This document shows positions 32,853 through 41,280 of a stretch of 64,000 bases of DNA, piece by piece (position 1 is the stretch's first letter; each line of letters starts with the position of its first letter). The notes below the pieces were generated by a model that worked only from the letters and a program-made list of their open reading frames with translations, had not been told where the DNA came from and made no database searches. The DNA is from Microbacterium sp. Root61 (GTDB lineage Bacteria > Actinomycetota > Actinomycetes > Actinomycetales > Microbacteriaceae), in assembly GCF_001427525.1 (NCBI RefSeq), contig NZ_LMGU01000001.1, positions 2,911,760 through 2,975,759 of the forward strand, read 5' to 3'. A program made the translations under genes and the position numbers.

Positions 32853-34304
32853 TCAGCGCAGCTGGTCGGCGCGCACCCACGTGGCGTGGAAGCCCGACGG
32901 CACGCGCTGCGGCAGCTTGACGCGCGCAACCGGTGCGGCCTCGATGTCGTCGGCCGCGATGATGAGGATCTCGGACGTGCCCTCGATCTCGTCGGTCACG
33001 AAGGTCACCAGGTAGCCGTCGGTCTCGCCCTTCGAATTGTCGCGCGCAGCGAAGGGCGCTTCGGAGCCGTAGCGTCCCGCACCGAACTCGTGGGTCAGCT
33101 TCTGCCCGGTCGACGAGTCGAACTTGACGATGCCGTCGAACGCCAGCGTCGGCACGTTGGCGAGGCGCATGTTGTACGAATAGCGGTGGTTCTGCCCGAC
33201 GATGCGGCTGTCGATGCTGGGGAACTCCATGTTCTGGTCATCCAGCACACGCTCGGTGGTCTGGCCCGTGGCCAGATCGAACTCGTAGCGGTAGATCTGC
33301 GCGTCCAGTCGCATGTACGCGAGCATGCTGGCCAGCGGGTGATCGAACCTCGACTGGTGCTGCGGGTTCTTGACGCGGCACACGTCCATGATGACCTTGG
33401 TGCCCTCTTCCCACGAGTTGATCACGTGGTAGATGTAGCAGGGCTTGGCCTCGAACCACATCACATCGGCGTTCTGCCCGTAGCGGGGCAGCACCGCGAA
33501 GCGCGACACGAGCTCGCGGTCGTAGAAGATGCGGTACTTGCCGGCACGGCGGGCATCCTGGTCCTGCACGAGCGGGAGGTCCATCAGCACCGTGTAGTTG
33601 GTCGTGATGGCCATGTCGTGCGGCAGGCGGGGGCCGGGCAGGTCGATCTGGGCGAGGTGCGTCTGGGTGCCGTCGGGACCGATGATGCCGTACCGCATGA
33701 AGTCCATGTCGGGGCCGTAGTCGAACCACAGCAGCTCGCCGGTGCGCTCGTCGGCCTTCGGGTGCGCCATCATGTCGCCGGCGAACGTGCCGAGGAAGTC
33801 CTGCGCGCCGAGGGTCTCCAGCGACAGCGGATCGACGGCGTACGGGTCGCCGCACAGGTACCACGTGGCCAGCACCTGCCCGCGGTGGAAGATGACGTCG
33901 GTGTTGGCCGAGTCCTTGATGCCCAGGCCGTGGCCGTTGCCGAACGGATTGCCGGCCGGGTTCTCCATGAGCCCTGTCCACAGCGACTTGCCTGCGGCGG
34001 ACTCCGCCTCGAATGCCTTGGTGCGCACGTAGCGGTTGCGGTAGCGCACGCGCCCGTTCTCGAAGTGGACCGCATGGATCATGCCGTCGCCGTCGAACAT
34101 GTGGTACCGCCCGGGGGCGTCGAACTGGCGGTTGGGTCCGTTGCGGAGGTAGACGCCGTTGAGGTCCTTGGGGACCTCGCCGACGACCTCGAGGTCATCG
34201 AGCGTGAGCTCGGTGGCGACGGGCGCGTAGATCCCGAGCAGGTAGGGGTTGTCGATGTCGGATGCCGGCATCGCGACGGCGATCGGCGTGTCGGGGTTGG
34301 TCAT
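32853..34304 (-). CDS. Carotenoid/stilbene cleavage oxygenase
   Basis: Non-heme iron dioxygenase of the carotenoid oxygenase family, 483 residues. Family members split a conjugated carbon double bond of a carotenoid, apocarotenoid or stilbene into two aldehydes or ketones. The four iron-binding histidines are all present: His181 (MMAHPKADE), His229 (RLPHDMAI), His293 (YIYHVINSW) and His473 (SGFHATWV). YLRNGPNRQFD is the typical N-terminal blade motif. There is no signal peptide. Its ATG overlaps the stop of the PaaN-type dehydrogenase (ATGA), so the two are made together, suggesting that the dehydrogenase oxidises the aldehyde released. The substrate class is not decided by sequence. Confidence 0.9.
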   Translation of the reverse strand: MTNPDTPIAVAMPASDIDNPYLLGIYAPVATELTLDDLEVVGEVPKDLNGVYLRNGPNRQFDAPGRYHMFDGDGMIHAVHFENGRVRYRNRYVRTKAFEAESAAGKSLWTGLMENPAGNPFGNGHGLGIKDSANTDVIFHRGQVLATWYLCGDPYAVDPLSLETLGAQDFLGTFAGDMMAHPKADERTGELLWFDYGPDMDFMRYGIIGPDGTQTHLAQIDLPGPRLPHDMAITTNYTVLMDLPLVQDQDARRAGKYRIFYDRELVSRFAVLPRYGQNADVMWFEAKPCYIYHVINSWEEGTKVIMDVCRVKNPQHQSRFDHPLASMLAYMRLDAQIYRYEFDLATGQTTERVLDDQNMEFPSIDSRIVGQNHRYSYNMRLANVPTLAFDGIVKFDSSTGQKLTHEFGAGRYGSEAPFAARDNSKGETDGYLVTFVTDEIEGTSEILIIAADDIEAAPVARVKLPQRVPSGFHATWVRADQLR

Positions 34305-35992
34305 TTCAGGACCGGTCCTTTGCTGTTTCGGGCTGGGCGGCGGGACTGCGTGATCCGATACCGTCCGGCGATGAATGACTCGTCGGTGAGGGTGGCGTTG
34401 CCGGCCGGGTTCAGGCCGGAGACGTGGAAGTCGCTGAACGCCGCCGAGAAGTTGATCGGCATCGCGCCGGTGACGTTGATCGTGAGGGCGGCGCCGGCCT
34501 CGGCGTAGGCGTCGATCGCGTCGTCGATGAGGTCTTCGTCGGTGGAGTACAGGAACGCCGAGATGGCGCCGTGGGTGCGGGCGTCGCTCGTGGCCTGCTG
34601 CAGTCCGGCGCGCGCGTCGGGGGTGCGGATGAGGAAGACCACGGGGCCGAAGCACTCGCCGCCGCGGCGCTCCTGGTCGTCCTGGTCGATGAAGGCGACC
34701 AGCGGCGTCAGGGTGCGGGCAGCGGGGAAGTCGGCGTGCGGGTACGGGACGGCCGGGCGCACGACCGCGTCGCCGAGGCTGCCGGCGAGGGCGGCGACGT
34801 CGGTCACCGTGCGGTCGGACTGGATGGCCCCCATCACCGCGCCGGCGCGACGCGGTGCGTCGGCGATGTCGCTGATCGCGGCCGTGAGGCGCTGGGCGAA
34901 CTCGTCGGGGGAGAGGATGCCGTCCGCGGTGCGGATGCCCGTCTCGGGCACGTAGATGTTCTGCGGTGCGGTGCACATCTGGGCGGAGAAGAGCCCGACC
35001 GCGCCGGCGATGGCGCGGATGCTGCGCCCTTCGTCCTCGAACGAGTCGATCACGACGGCATTGACGCCGGAGGTCTCGGTGTAGACGCGGGCCTGGGTGG
35101 CGTTCGCCTCGATCCACGACCCGAAGCCGGCGGATCCGGTGAAATCGACGATGCGGGTGCGGGGGGCGGTGACCAGCTCCTGCGTGTTGGGCGTCTCCAT
35201 GGAGTCGGTCGCCAGCAGGACGGCATCCGCATCGACGCCGTACGCGACGAGGACCTCGCGCATCGTGCGCACCGCGAGGGCCATCTGCAGCACCGAGCTG
35301 GGGTGGGGCTTGAGGACGACGGGGTTGCCTGTGGCGAGGTTGGCCAGGACGGCGGGGTACACGTTCCAGGCCGGGAAGCTGGCACAGGCGACGACCGCGG
35401 CCGTGCCCAGCGGCACCAGTCGGTAGCTCTTCTCCAGAGCGACGGTCGCATCGCCGAACACGCCGGTCCACTCCGCCGTCCGCGGCGCGCGGCTCAGGGC
35501 CTCGTGCGCCATCGCGACGGCTTCGAGTCCGCGGTCCAGCGCGTTCGTTCCGCTGCCGGACAGGCTCATGCCGCGCCCCTGGCCGGTGGTGTGCATGGCG
35601 GCGACGCCGAGCAGGTTGTTCTGGGCGAACAGGCGCTCGATGATCGCGACGCACAGGGCGATGCGCGTCTCGGGGTCCAGCCGCGCGAGCGAGGGTGACG
35701 CCTGCTGTGCAGCATCCAGCAGCTCTTCGACGCGGGCGCGCGGGTACGAGATCCGCAGCGGTTCCCGCGTGTACGGCGAGACCTCGTCGGTCTGCAGGGT
35801 CGGGATGCCGGGGTGCCCGACGAGCTCGAGGGTGCTGCCCTGGAGGGTGGTGAACTCGGCCACGGCCTCGTCCCAGGTGGGACCCTCGGGGACGGCTCCG
35901 GTGAAGGCGCTCCACGATTCGCGGGTGCGCAAGGCTGCCAGGGCCTGTCCGAGGAGGTCGCCGCTCGGGGACGCGTCGTCGCGCTGTGTCAT
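34301..35992 (-). CDS. PaaN-type aldehyde dehydrogenase
   Basis: A 563-residue aldehyde dehydrogenase of the PaaN group. The N-terminal 130 residues (ESWSAFTGAVPEGPTWDEAV, AMHTTGQGRGMSLSGSGTNA) are special to PaaN. The NAD-binding core follows (AWNVYPAVLANLATGNPVVL), and Cys340 in FSAQMCTAPQN is the likely nucleophile. PaaN is named for phenylacetate pathways, but no paaABCDE genes are here. ATG at 35992 follows TACAGT by 7 bases. That hexamer lies inside the GGTACTGTAAACC element, so regulator binding would block this leaderless promoter. Co-translated with the carotenoid oxygenase. Confidence 0.87.
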   Translation of the reverse strand: MTQRDDASPSGDLLGQALAALRTRESWSAFTGAVPEGPTWDEAVAEFTTLQGSTLELVGHPGIPTLQTDEVSPYTREPLRISYPRARVEELLDAAQQASPSLARLDPETRIALCVAIIERLFAQNNLLGVAAMHTTGQGRGMSLSGSGTNALDRGLEAVAMAHEALSRAPRTAEWTGVFGDATVALEKSYRLVPLGTAAVVACASFPAWNVYPAVLANLATGNPVVLKPHPSSVLQMALAVRTMREVLVAYGVDADAVLLATDSMETPNTQELVTAPRTRIVDFTGSAGFGSWIEANATQARVYTETSGVNAVVIDSFEDEGRSIRAIAGAVGLFSAQMCTAPQNIYVPETGIRTADGILSPDEFAQRLTAAISDIADAPRRAGAVMGAIQSDRTVTDVAALAGSLGDAVVRPAVPYPHADFPAARTLTPLVAFIDQDDQERRGGECFGPVVFLIRTPDARAGLQQATSDARTHGAISAFLYSTDEDLIDDAIDAYAEAGAALTINVTGAMPINFSAAFSDFHVSGLNPAGNATLTDESFIAGRYRITQSRRPARNSKGPVLK

Positions 35993-35996
35993 GATC

Positions 35997-36009
35997 GGTA
36001 CTGTAAACC
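35997..36009. promoter_or_regulatory. GGTACTGTAAACC operator copy at the PaaN promoter
   Basis: Matches the two arms of the palindrome at 36564-36588 (GGTACGGTAAAC and GGTACCGTAAAA). It covers the -10 hexamer of the dehydrogenase/oxygenase operon. A shared regulator is likely; TetR-type proteins use operators of this size, but none is encoded here. Confidence 0.65.
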
Positions 36010-36045
36010 GAGTCAGGTCGAAAGGCAAGTGCCGACGACGGGGCG

Positions 36046-36498
36046 TCAGCTCAGCAGCTGGGTGCAGCGGAACAGCGCGATCGTCCGTCCGGCCTCGTCG
36101 GCGACGGTGGCATCCCAGATCTGCGTCCGTCGCCCACCGTGCACCAACTCGGCGACTGCGGTGACGGTCCCCTCGCGGGCGGTGCCCAGATAGGACGTCT
36201 TCAGCTCGAGGGTCGCGAAGCCGGTCGCCGATGCGGGCAGCAGTAGGCGGCAGCCCAGGCCGCAGGCCGTGTCGGCGAGGGCCACGACGCTGCCGGCGTG
36301 CAGGCGCCCGTTCGGTGCGAGCTGGGCGGAGGTGACCGGCATCGTGGCGGTGAGGCGCGGCGGCTCCCACGCGGTCACCTCGATGCCCAGCACTCCGGGA
36401 AGCCGGCCGGCCAGCAGCGCGGTGAGCTCGGCGGGAGTCGGCGGATTCTCGCGGGTGCCCGGGGTCGCGCGCGGCGAGCGGTCGTCGTTCAGGGGCAT
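36046..36498 (-). CDS. PaaI-like hotdog-fold acyl-CoA thioesterase
   Basis: A 150-residue hotdog protein. AQLAPNGRLHAGSVVALADT carries the family motif (Asn, Gly and His near the CoA sulphur, then Asp), and TLELKTSYLGTAREGTVTA is the central strand pair. It hydrolyses aromatic or medium-chain acyl-CoA, rescuing CoA from dead-end intermediates. ATG at 36498 has GGAGG at good spacing; an in-frame TTG four codons earlier is possible. It is divergent from the acyl-CoA ligase with a palindrome in the gap. Confidence 0.88.
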   Translation of the reverse strand: MPLNDDRSPRATPGTRENPPTPAELTALLAGRLPGVLGIEVTAWEPPRLTATMPVTSAQLAPNGRLHAGSVVALADTACGLGCRLLLPASATGFATLELKTSYLGTAREGTVTAVAELVHGGRRTQIWDATVADEAGRTIALFRCTQLLS

Positions 36499-36563
36499 GC
36501 CAACCTCCAAGGGAAGGCGATGTCCTGGCCGAGAAGGCGGTCAGCACTGACCTTCGCTGCTAT

Positions 36564-36588
36564 GTTTACCGTACCTTTTTACGGTACC
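36564..36588. promoter_or_regulatory. TACCGTA-N6-TACGGTA palindrome between thioesterase and CoA ligase genes
   Basis: A perfect 7-bp inverted repeat (36567-36586) whose extended arms read GGTACGGTAAAC and GGTACCGTAAAA on the minus strand. It lies in the divergent promoter region 20 bases before the ligase start. A single-arm copy is at 35997. Confidence 0.72.
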
Positions 36589-36604
36589 GCAGAAGGGCTC
36601 TCCC

Positions 36605-38077
36605 ATGTACGTGCACGATGTCCTGGCCCGCGCCGCCGCCGACCACTCCGACGCTCTCGCCGTCGAAGGACCCGATGGGTCGCTGAGCTTCGCCGAGCTC
36701 TGGGCCCGCGCTGAGGGGCTCGCCGCCCACTTGCAGTCGACCGGGCTGCGCCCCGGGGACGTCGTGCTGGAGGCGCTGCCGAACAGCGCCGCACTGCTGG
36801 TCAGCGACTTCGCGCTGTCTCTGGCCGGGCTCGTGCGCGTGCCGCTGAATCCGCGGCTGGGTCTGCGCGAGTGGCGTGCGATCGCCGCCGACAGCGGAGC
36901 ACGCGCGTTGATCGGCACGGCGATCGATCCCACTGGCGTCGACGTGCCCCTGATCGAGATGGCGGCGGCGCCCGCCGCGCCGCCCGTCGGCTTCCGCCCG
37001 ACGCCGAGCGAGATCGCCGGCCTGGCGTACTCGTCCGGGACGACAGGGCTGCCCAAGGGCGCCGTGCGCACCCACCGGATGCGGCTGGCCTCCGCCGCCG
37101 CGATGCGCGACAGCGTGATCGGCGCCGGCATCACGGACGACGCGGATGCCGCGGCATCCGTCTATCTGCACGCCGGTCCCGCGATCCACACCTCCGGGCT
37201 GTTCGTGCTGCCGATGCTCGCGCTCGGCGTGCCGCAGCTCATGCTGGACCACGCGCGACCCGCCCAGATCATCGACACCATCCGCACCCGGCGGGTCAGC
37301 CATCTCGCGGTCGTACCGACGGTGCTGAGCGCGCTCGCCGCCGTCGACGGCGTGAGCCGCGCGGACTTCGCGAGCGTGCGGATGCTCGCCTACGCCGGCT
37401 CGCCGATCCCGCCGGCCCAGCTCGCGCTCGCCTACGAGCGGCTGACGCCGGCGCTGGTGCAGTATTACGGCCTGGTCGAGGCGATGCCGCCGCTCTCGGT
37501 GCTGTCGGCGGCCGATCACGCGGCGGGCCTGGCGGCGCACCCCGAGCTGCTGCGCTCGGCGGGTCGGATCGTCCCGTCCGTCCAGATGCGCAGCGAGGAC
37601 GGCGAGATCCTCGTGCGCGGGGATGCCGTGACCCCCGGCTACCGCAATGCGGAGACCCGCACCGATCTCGGCAAGAGCGTCCGCGACGGATGGCTGCACA
37701 CCGGCGACGTCGGCCGCATCGACGGAGACCGTCTGTGGCTCACCGACCGCCGCTCCGACATGATCATCAGCGGCGGGTACAACATCTATCCGTCCGAGCT
37801 CGATGTGGTCGCCGCCGCGGTGCCGGGCGTGGACGGATGCGCCGCCGTCGGTCTTCCCGACCCCGTGTGGGGGCAGCGGCTCGAGCTGGCCTACTCCGGG
37901 GATGCGGCGGTCGACGACATCGCCGCCGCATTCGGTGATCTGCCGCGCCACAAGCAGCCCAAGGCGATCACCCGCCTTGACGCCCTGCCGCTCGGCGCGA
38001 CGGGCAAGATCGACCGTCGTGCGGTCGCCGTGCTGCTCGCGGAGCGCGCCGAAGCCCGGCCAGTCGAGTCCGCATAG
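36605..38077 (+). CDS. Acyl-CoA synthetase (AMP-binding, class I adenylate-forming)
   Basis: Activates a carboxylic acid to its CoA thioester through an acyl-AMP. The protein is 490 residues: ATP-loop LAYSSGTTGLPKGAV near residue 140, acid-binding region YGLVEAMPPLS, GWLHTGDVGRIDGDRLWL, the hinge RRSDMIISGGYNIYPSELD and the catalytic lysine in GATGKIDR near the end. GAAGGG precedes the ATG. It is divergent from the hotdog thioesterase, and the tandem HxlR regulator begins 9 bases downstream. The acid may be the product of the oxygenase and dehydrogenase. Confidence 0.92.
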   Translation: MYVHDVLARAAADHSDALAVEGPDGSLSFAELWARAEGLAAHLQSTGLRPGDVVLEALPNSAALLVSDFALSLAGLVRVPLNPRLGLREWRAIAADSGARALIGTAIDPTGVDVPLIEMAAAPAAPPVGFRPTPSEIAGLAYSSGTTGLPKGAVRTHRMRLASAAAMRDSVIGAGITDDADAAASVYLHAGPAIHTSGLFVLPMLALGVPQLMLDHARPAQIIDTIRTRRVSHLAVVPTVLSALAAVDGVSRADFASVRMLAYAGSPIPPAQLALAYERLTPALVQYYGLVEAMPPLSVLSAADHAAGLAAHPELLRSAGRIVPSVQMRSEDGEILVRGDAVTPGYRNAETRTDLGKSVRDGWLHTGDVGRIDGDRLWLTDRRSDMIISGGYNIYPSELDVVAAAVPGVDGCAAVGLPDPVWGQRLELAYSGDAAVDDIAAAFGDLPRHKQPKAITRLDALPLGATGKIDRRAVAVLLAERAEARPVESA

Positions 38078-38086
38078 GATGCCTCC

Positions 38087-39007
38087 GTGACCACTCCACC
38101 GCTCGCCCAGGCGATGCTCACCCTCGGTGACCAGTGGAATCTGCTGATCATCCAGCAGGCGATGCTCGGCAAGGCGCGCCGCTTCTCGCAGTGGCGGGAT
38201 CTTCTCGGTCTGTCCGACAGCGTGCTCTCGGATCGACTGAAGGAACTGCTGGCTGCCGGGATCCTGCGCCAGCAGGAGTACAGCGATGCCACGCGTCGCC
38301 GCGAGGAGTACTTCCTCACCGACCGTGGCCTCGCGCTGTGGGGCCTGCTGGTCACGCTGTGGTCGTGGGAGCAGCAGTGGGCCCAGGCCCACGAGGCGAC
38401 CTGGATGCTGCGGCACGAGGTCTGCGGAGCGAGCATGGTGCCGGAGTTCGGCTGCGGCGCGTGCGGTACCCATCCGGTGACCGCGCACGACACCGAGAGC
38501 ACCGACCGTTCGGCAGGCGAGATCGTCGCCGGTCCGCGCGGTCGGCACCACCGCCGCGCGGTGCGCGCGCCGGACGCACAGATCCCGTGGACTTATCACG
38601 AGGAGACCTTCGCGATCATCGGCGACCGATGGAGCACGCTCCTGCTCGGCTCGTGCTTCCTGCGGGTGCGCAGCTTCGCGGCATTCCGGGAGACGCTCGG
38701 GATCGCACGCTCGGTGCTGTCCGAGCGCCTGCGGCTGTTCGTCGAGCTCGGCGTGCTGCAGGTGCAGGTCGGCCAGGACCGTCGCGAGCGCGACTACCGC
38801 CTCACCGAGAAGGGGCGCGCGTTCTTCCCGGTGTTCGCGATGATGGTCGACTGGGCCGAGACGTGGCTCGGCGAGGACACCGAGGCGCGCGACCTGCTGA
38901 TCGTGCATCGCGGATGCGGCCGCCAGCTGCAGCCGGCCCTGTTCTGCCCGTCGTGCGGCGACCGGATCGAGCGCACCGACATCCGCTTCGAGCCGACCGC
39001 GGCCTGA
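38087..39007 (+). CDS. Tandem HxlR regulator with two H-C-C-C zinc-finger-like motifs
   Basis: A 306-residue regulator built as an internal duplication. Repeat 1 (residues 1-130) has a HxlR winged helix (LTLGDQWNLLIIQQAMLGKA, VLSDRLKELLAAGIL) and then H-x2-C-x9-C-x2-C (HEVC...CGAC). Repeat 2 (about 175-300) has FAIIGDRWSTLLLGSCFL, VLSERLRLFVELGVL and again H-x2-C-x9-C-x2-C (HRGC...CPSC). The motifs look like structural zinc sites. One chain could mimic the usual HxlR dimer. GTG follows TAGGAT by 6 bases, inside the ligase gene end, so it can also be made alone. It probably controls the catabolic genes around it. Confidence 0.87.
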   Translation: MTTPPLAQAMLTLGDQWNLLIIQQAMLGKARRFSQWRDLLGLSDSVLSDRLKELLAAGILRQQEYSDATRRREEYFLTDRGLALWGLLVTLWSWEQQWAQAHEATWMLRHEVCGASMVPEFGCGACGTHPVTAHDTESTDRSAGEIVAGPRGRHHRRAVRAPDAQIPWTYHEETFAIIGDRWSTLLLGSCFLRVRSFAAFRETLGIARSVLSERLRLFVELGVLQVQVGQDRRERDYRLTEKGRAFFPVFAMMVDWAETWLGEDTEARDLLIVHRGCGRQLQPALFCPSCGDRIERTDIRFEPTAA

Positions 39008-39013
39008 TCGGGG

Positions 39014-40063
39014 TCAGCCGATCGGCGTGCTCCGGATCTCGGCGGCGGCCTCGAGCCCGGCCGACAGGAACGGGAGCACGGCATCGCCGGCGCTGTCGAA
39101 GCCGGGACCGCTGCCCGAGCCCGCGCGCCGACGATGGTCGATGCCGGCCGCGATCACCGCGATCTTGAACCGGGCTAGCGCCAAGTGGAACGCCCAGTCC
39201 TCCAGAGGTGCGCCGCCCTCGGCCTCGTACTCGGCGGCCAGCGCCCCGGCCGAAGGCAGGGTCGCGGCGGTCCAGGCGGTCGGACTGCCCAGGATGAGAT
39301 CGAGCGCGGGATGCCGGTACGCGCACATCATCGCGACATCGGCGACGGGGTCGCCGATGGTCGACAGCTCCCAGTCGACGACCGCGAGCACGCGCGGGGT
39401 CGGGCCGAGCTGCAGCAGCGTGTTGTCGACGCGGTAGTCGCCGTGCACGATCCCGGTCGAGCGCTGTCGGCCGGGCATCGCCTGCTGCAACCGGGCGATC
39501 AGCGCGGCGGCGGCATCCGTCGTCTCGGCGTCGGGAGTGGCCACCAGCTCCCACTGGCCGCTCCAGCGTCGCAGCTGGCGCTGGGCGTAGCCGTCGGGGC
39601 GGCCGAAGTCGGCGAGACCGGCGGCGACATGGTCGACCCGGTGGAGCGCCGCCAGGGTGCGCACCAGCTCGGTCATCGCCGCGGTGCGGGTCGGTTCATC
39701 CAGAGCGAGGAGGTCGTCCTCGGTCTGGATGGACGCACCGCTGACGAAGGCCGCGACCGCGAAGGGGCCGCCCACCACCGTCTCGTCGGTGCAGAAGACG
39801 ACGGCCTCGGCCACCGGCACGGGCGTGCCCTGCAGCGCACGGGTGACCCGGAACTCGCGGCCGACATCGTGCGCGGAGGGGGTCCGTCCGCTCCGCGGCG
39901 GCATCCGCAGGACCCAGGCGCGCGCGCCGTCGTCGAGGCGGAAGGTGAGGTTGGACCGGCCGCCGGTGATCAGCGTCGCCGCCAGCGGTCCCGCCGTCTC
40001 GGTGCCGTTCGCCTCGAGGACCTCCCGGATGCGGCCGAGTTCGGTAGGGGTGAGTTCCGTCAT
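39014..40063 (-). CDS. APH-like phosphotransferase family protein (acyl-CoA dehydrogenase associated)
   Basis: A 349-residue kinase-fold protein of the aminoglycoside phosphotransferase family. The nucleotide-binding lobe has LITGGRSNLTFRL and the catalytic motifs are VHGDYRVDNTLL and AVVDWELSTIGDPVAD. Proteins of this branch sit beside or fused to acyl-CoA dehydrogenases (as in ACAD10/11), where they phosphorylate 4-hydroxyacyl-CoA before dehydration. That makes a 4-hydroxy acid intermediate possible in this pathway. Its ATG overlaps the stop of the acyl-CoA dehydrogenase gene (ATGA). Confidence 0.88.
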   Translation of the reverse strand: MTELTPTELGRIREVLEANGTETAGPLAATLITGGRSNLTFRLDDGARAWVLRMPPRSGRTPSAHDVGREFRVTRALQGTPVPVAEAVVFCTDETVVGGPFAVAAFVSGASIQTEDDLLALDEPTRTAAMTELVRTLAALHRVDHVAAGLADFGRPDGYAQRQLRRWSGQWELVATPDAETTDAAAALIARLQQAMPGRQRSTGIVHGDYRVDNTLLQLGPTPRVLAVVDWELSTIGDPVADVAMMCAYRHPALDLILGSPTAWTAATLPSAGALAAEYEAEGGAPLEDWAFHLALARFKIAVIAAGIDHRRRAGSGSGPGFDSAGDAVLPFLSAGLEAAAEIRSTPIG

Positions 40064-41280
40064 CGTGCCGCTTCCGCGTCCCGACGGGCCTTCCCCAGTG
40101 CCCGACGTGCGATCGACCAGCGGTGCACCTCGGAGGCGCCGTCGTAGATGCGGAACGGCCGCAACTCGCGGGCGACCCGGGCGATGGGCAGCTCCGCAGA
40201 GACCCCCAGGCCACCGCACATCTGCATCGCGCGGTCGGCGACGCGGCCGAGCGCTTCGGCCGCGAAGGTCTTCGCGATCGACGTCGAGGTCGCCCCGCGT
40301 CCGCCCGCGTCGAGCTCGGCGCACGCCTCGCGCAGCAGTGCGCGCGTGGCGGCCAGATCGATCTCGCTGTCGGCGATCGCCTGCTGCGTCATGCCGAGGT
40401 CGCCGAGACGCGACCCGAACATCTCGCGTTCGTTCACGTAGGTCAGGGCGGTGTCGTGCGCGCGGCGGGCGGCGCCGAGCCACCGCATCACGTGTGTCAT
40501 CCGCGCCGGTCCGAGACGCACCTGCGCGTACGCGAAGCCTTCGTCCGCGCCGCCGAGGACGTCCTCGTCCGGGACGAACACATCCTCGAACGTGACCTCG
40601 CAGTGACCGCCGAGCGAGGCGCGGTCGATCGTGGCGATGTGGCGCACGACGGTGATGCCGGGGGTGTCCGCGGCGGCGAGCAGCATGGTCGCGCCGGACA
40701 GATCCCCGGGTTCGCCTGCGGTGCGGGCCATGATGATGAAGAACCCCGCGCCATCCGCGCCGGTGATGAACTGCTTGCGCCCGTTGACGAGCCAGCCGCC
40801 GTCCACCCGCGTGGCGCGCGTGCGCAACGCCGAGGGGTCCGAGCCGGCACCGGGGGAGGGCTCGGTCATCGCGAACGCCGAGCGCAGCTCGCCGCGCACC
40901 AGCGGTCCGAGGAAGCGCTCCGCCTGAGGCGGCGTCGCCAGCTTCTCCAGCAGGTGCATGTTGCCCTCGTCCGGGGCCTGGATGTTCAGCGCCACCGGCC
41001 CGAACAGCGAGTACCCCGCGGCCTCGAACACGGGGGCGCGGTCGAGCATGTTGAGCCCGAGGCCGCCGAGTGCGACCGGGGCGTGCGGCGCGAACACGCC
41101 GGCATCCTTCGCAGCGCCCTGCAGTCGCACGCGCAGCTCATCTCCGCCCGCAGCAGCGATGTCGCCGTCGTGCAGGTCGTCGAGCGGCAGCACCGTCGTG
41201 CGGACGAACGCCGTTGTGGCCGCCGTGATCTCGGCGACGGAGCGGGCAGGGGTCGAAGATGCGAGATCGGATGCCGACAT
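40060..41280 (-). CDS. Acyl-CoA dehydrogenase (ACAD10/11-like)
   Basis: FAD enzyme of 406 residues that introduces the alpha-beta double bond in acyl-CoA or, in this subgroup, removes a 4-phosphate. The FAD/substrate motifs are FAMTEPSPGAGSDPSAL and KQFITGADGAGFFIIMARTA; QMCGGLGVSAELPIARVARE and IYDGASEVHRWSIARRAL form the C-terminal site. The pairing with the downstream phosphotransferase is the same as in mammalian ACAD11, where both domains are one chain. Start overlaps the SDR stop by one base (TGATG). Confidence 0.92.
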   Translation of the reverse strand: MSASDLASSTPARSVAEITAATTAFVRTTVLPLDDLHDGDIAAAGGDELRVRLQGAAKDAGVFAPHAPVALGGLGLNMLDRAPVFEAAGYSLFGPVALNIQAPDEGNMHLLEKLATPPQAERFLGPLVRGELRSAFAMTEPSPGAGSDPSALRTRATRVDGGWLVNGRKQFITGADGAGFFIIMARTAGEPGDLSGATMLLAAADTPGITVVRHIATIDRASLGGHCEVTFEDVFVPDEDVLGGADEGFAYAQVRLGPARMTHVMRWLGAARRAHDTALTYVNEREMFGSRLGDLGMTQQAIADSEIDLAATRALLREACAELDAGGRGATSTSIAKTFAAEALGRVADRAMQMCGGLGVSAELPIARVARELRPFRIYDGASEVHRWSIARRALGKARRDAEAAR

